The notes under the pieces: generated by a model | What the model was told of the DNA's origin: nothing | The model's input: only the letters and a program-made list of their open reading frames with translations | The model's database searches: none | Assembly (NCBI GenBank): GCA_028868335.1 | Contig: JAGWUU010000051.1 | Span: 1 to 13,917, forward strand | Length of the DNA: 13,917 bases | Direction: 5' to 3' | From: Sphingomonadales bacterium | GTDB taxonomy: Bacteria > Pseudomonadota > Alphaproteobacteria > Sphingomonadales > Sphingomonadaceae | Shown here: positions 13,843-13,917 of the stretch, in pieces | Layout of the letters: each line of letters opens with the position of its first letter | Numbering within the stretch: the stretch's first letter is position 1 | Program-made: the position numbers and the translations under genes

Positions 13843-13917
13843 TTAGAACATCGCCATCCCGCCGTTCACGTGCAGAGTCTGCCCGGTGACATAACCGGCC
13901 TCACGCGAGGCCAGATA
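13843..13917 (-). CDS. fabG: 3-oxoacyl-ACP reductase, C-terminal end
   Basis: Only the last 24 codons are inside the window. The minus strand reads YLASREAGYVTGQTLHVNGG followed by MAMF and TAA, the typical C-terminus of FabG, the NADPH-dependent short-chain reductase that reduces 3-oxoacyl-ACP in fatty acid synthesis. The catalytic Ser-Tyr-Lys lies outside, so another short-chain dehydrogenase with a FabG-like tail cannot be excluded, but the match to the FabG ending is close. The stop codon (13845-13843) coincides with the edge of the palindromic repeat. dnaN lies downstream on the same strand after about 260 nt. Confidence 0.85.
   Translation of the reverse strand, partial: YLASREAGYVTGQTLHVNGGMAMF

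Noticed and set aside
12545..13846. A 433-codon plus-strand open frame opposite dnaN
   Set aside because: It is a mirror of dnaN that continues through the palindromic repeat; no family features.

Overview
The window is an ordinary chromosomal segment of a GC-rich alphaproteobacterium, most likely a member of the Sphingomonadales (Erythrobacter/Novosphingobium-like). The pointers are the gene order pckA / chvI-chvG-hprK-rapZ-EIIA-HPr, a very short HprK without the usual N-terminal domain, sphingomonad-like protein sequences, and an intergenic palindromic repeat of a type common in that order. All of this rests on reading the sequence; no database search was run.

Region 1 (1-5616) is a carbon/envelope signalling block. 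The 5' part of pckA (ATP-type PEP carboxykinase, minus strand) is divergent from a plus-strand cluster: chvI (response regulator), chvG (sensor histidine kinase), hprK (HPr kinase/phosphorylase), rapZ (P-loop nucleotide-binding regulator), a mannose-family EIIA, and HPr. Stop and start codons overlap at chvI-chvG (8 nt) and chvG-hprK (4 nt). No sugar permease is present, so the phosphotransferase proteins look like a regulatory branch, with enzyme I encoded elsewhere. The pckA-chvI interval (842-1074) holds candidate promoters in both directions and two short palindromes.

Region 2 (5617-12460) is translation and genome maintenance. A TrmH/SpoU-family RNA methyltransferase with its own candidate extended -10 promoter faces a minus-strand group recR-def-rmuC (recombination mediator, peptide deformylase, RmuC). 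Across a 40-bp gap from recR, fmt (Met-tRNA formyltransferase) and truA (tRNA pseudouridine synthase) run on the plus strand. Def and Fmt, which remove and add the formyl group of initiator methionine, are thus near-neighbours on opposite strands. A zinc-independent medium-chain dehydrogenase of unknown substrate follows truA.

Region 3 (12461-13917) carries dnaN (sliding clamp, minus), then a composite inverted palindromic repeat of about 150 bp, then the last 24 codons of a fabG-type ketoreductase (minus). No tRNA, rRNA, CRISPR array, prophage or transposase gene was seen, and no stretch longer than 300 bases lacks a gene. I found no clearly new multi-gene system. The most interesting items are the putative pckA operator, the atypical HprK motifs, a histidine-rich insert in peptide deformylase, and the repeat abutting the fabG stop codon.
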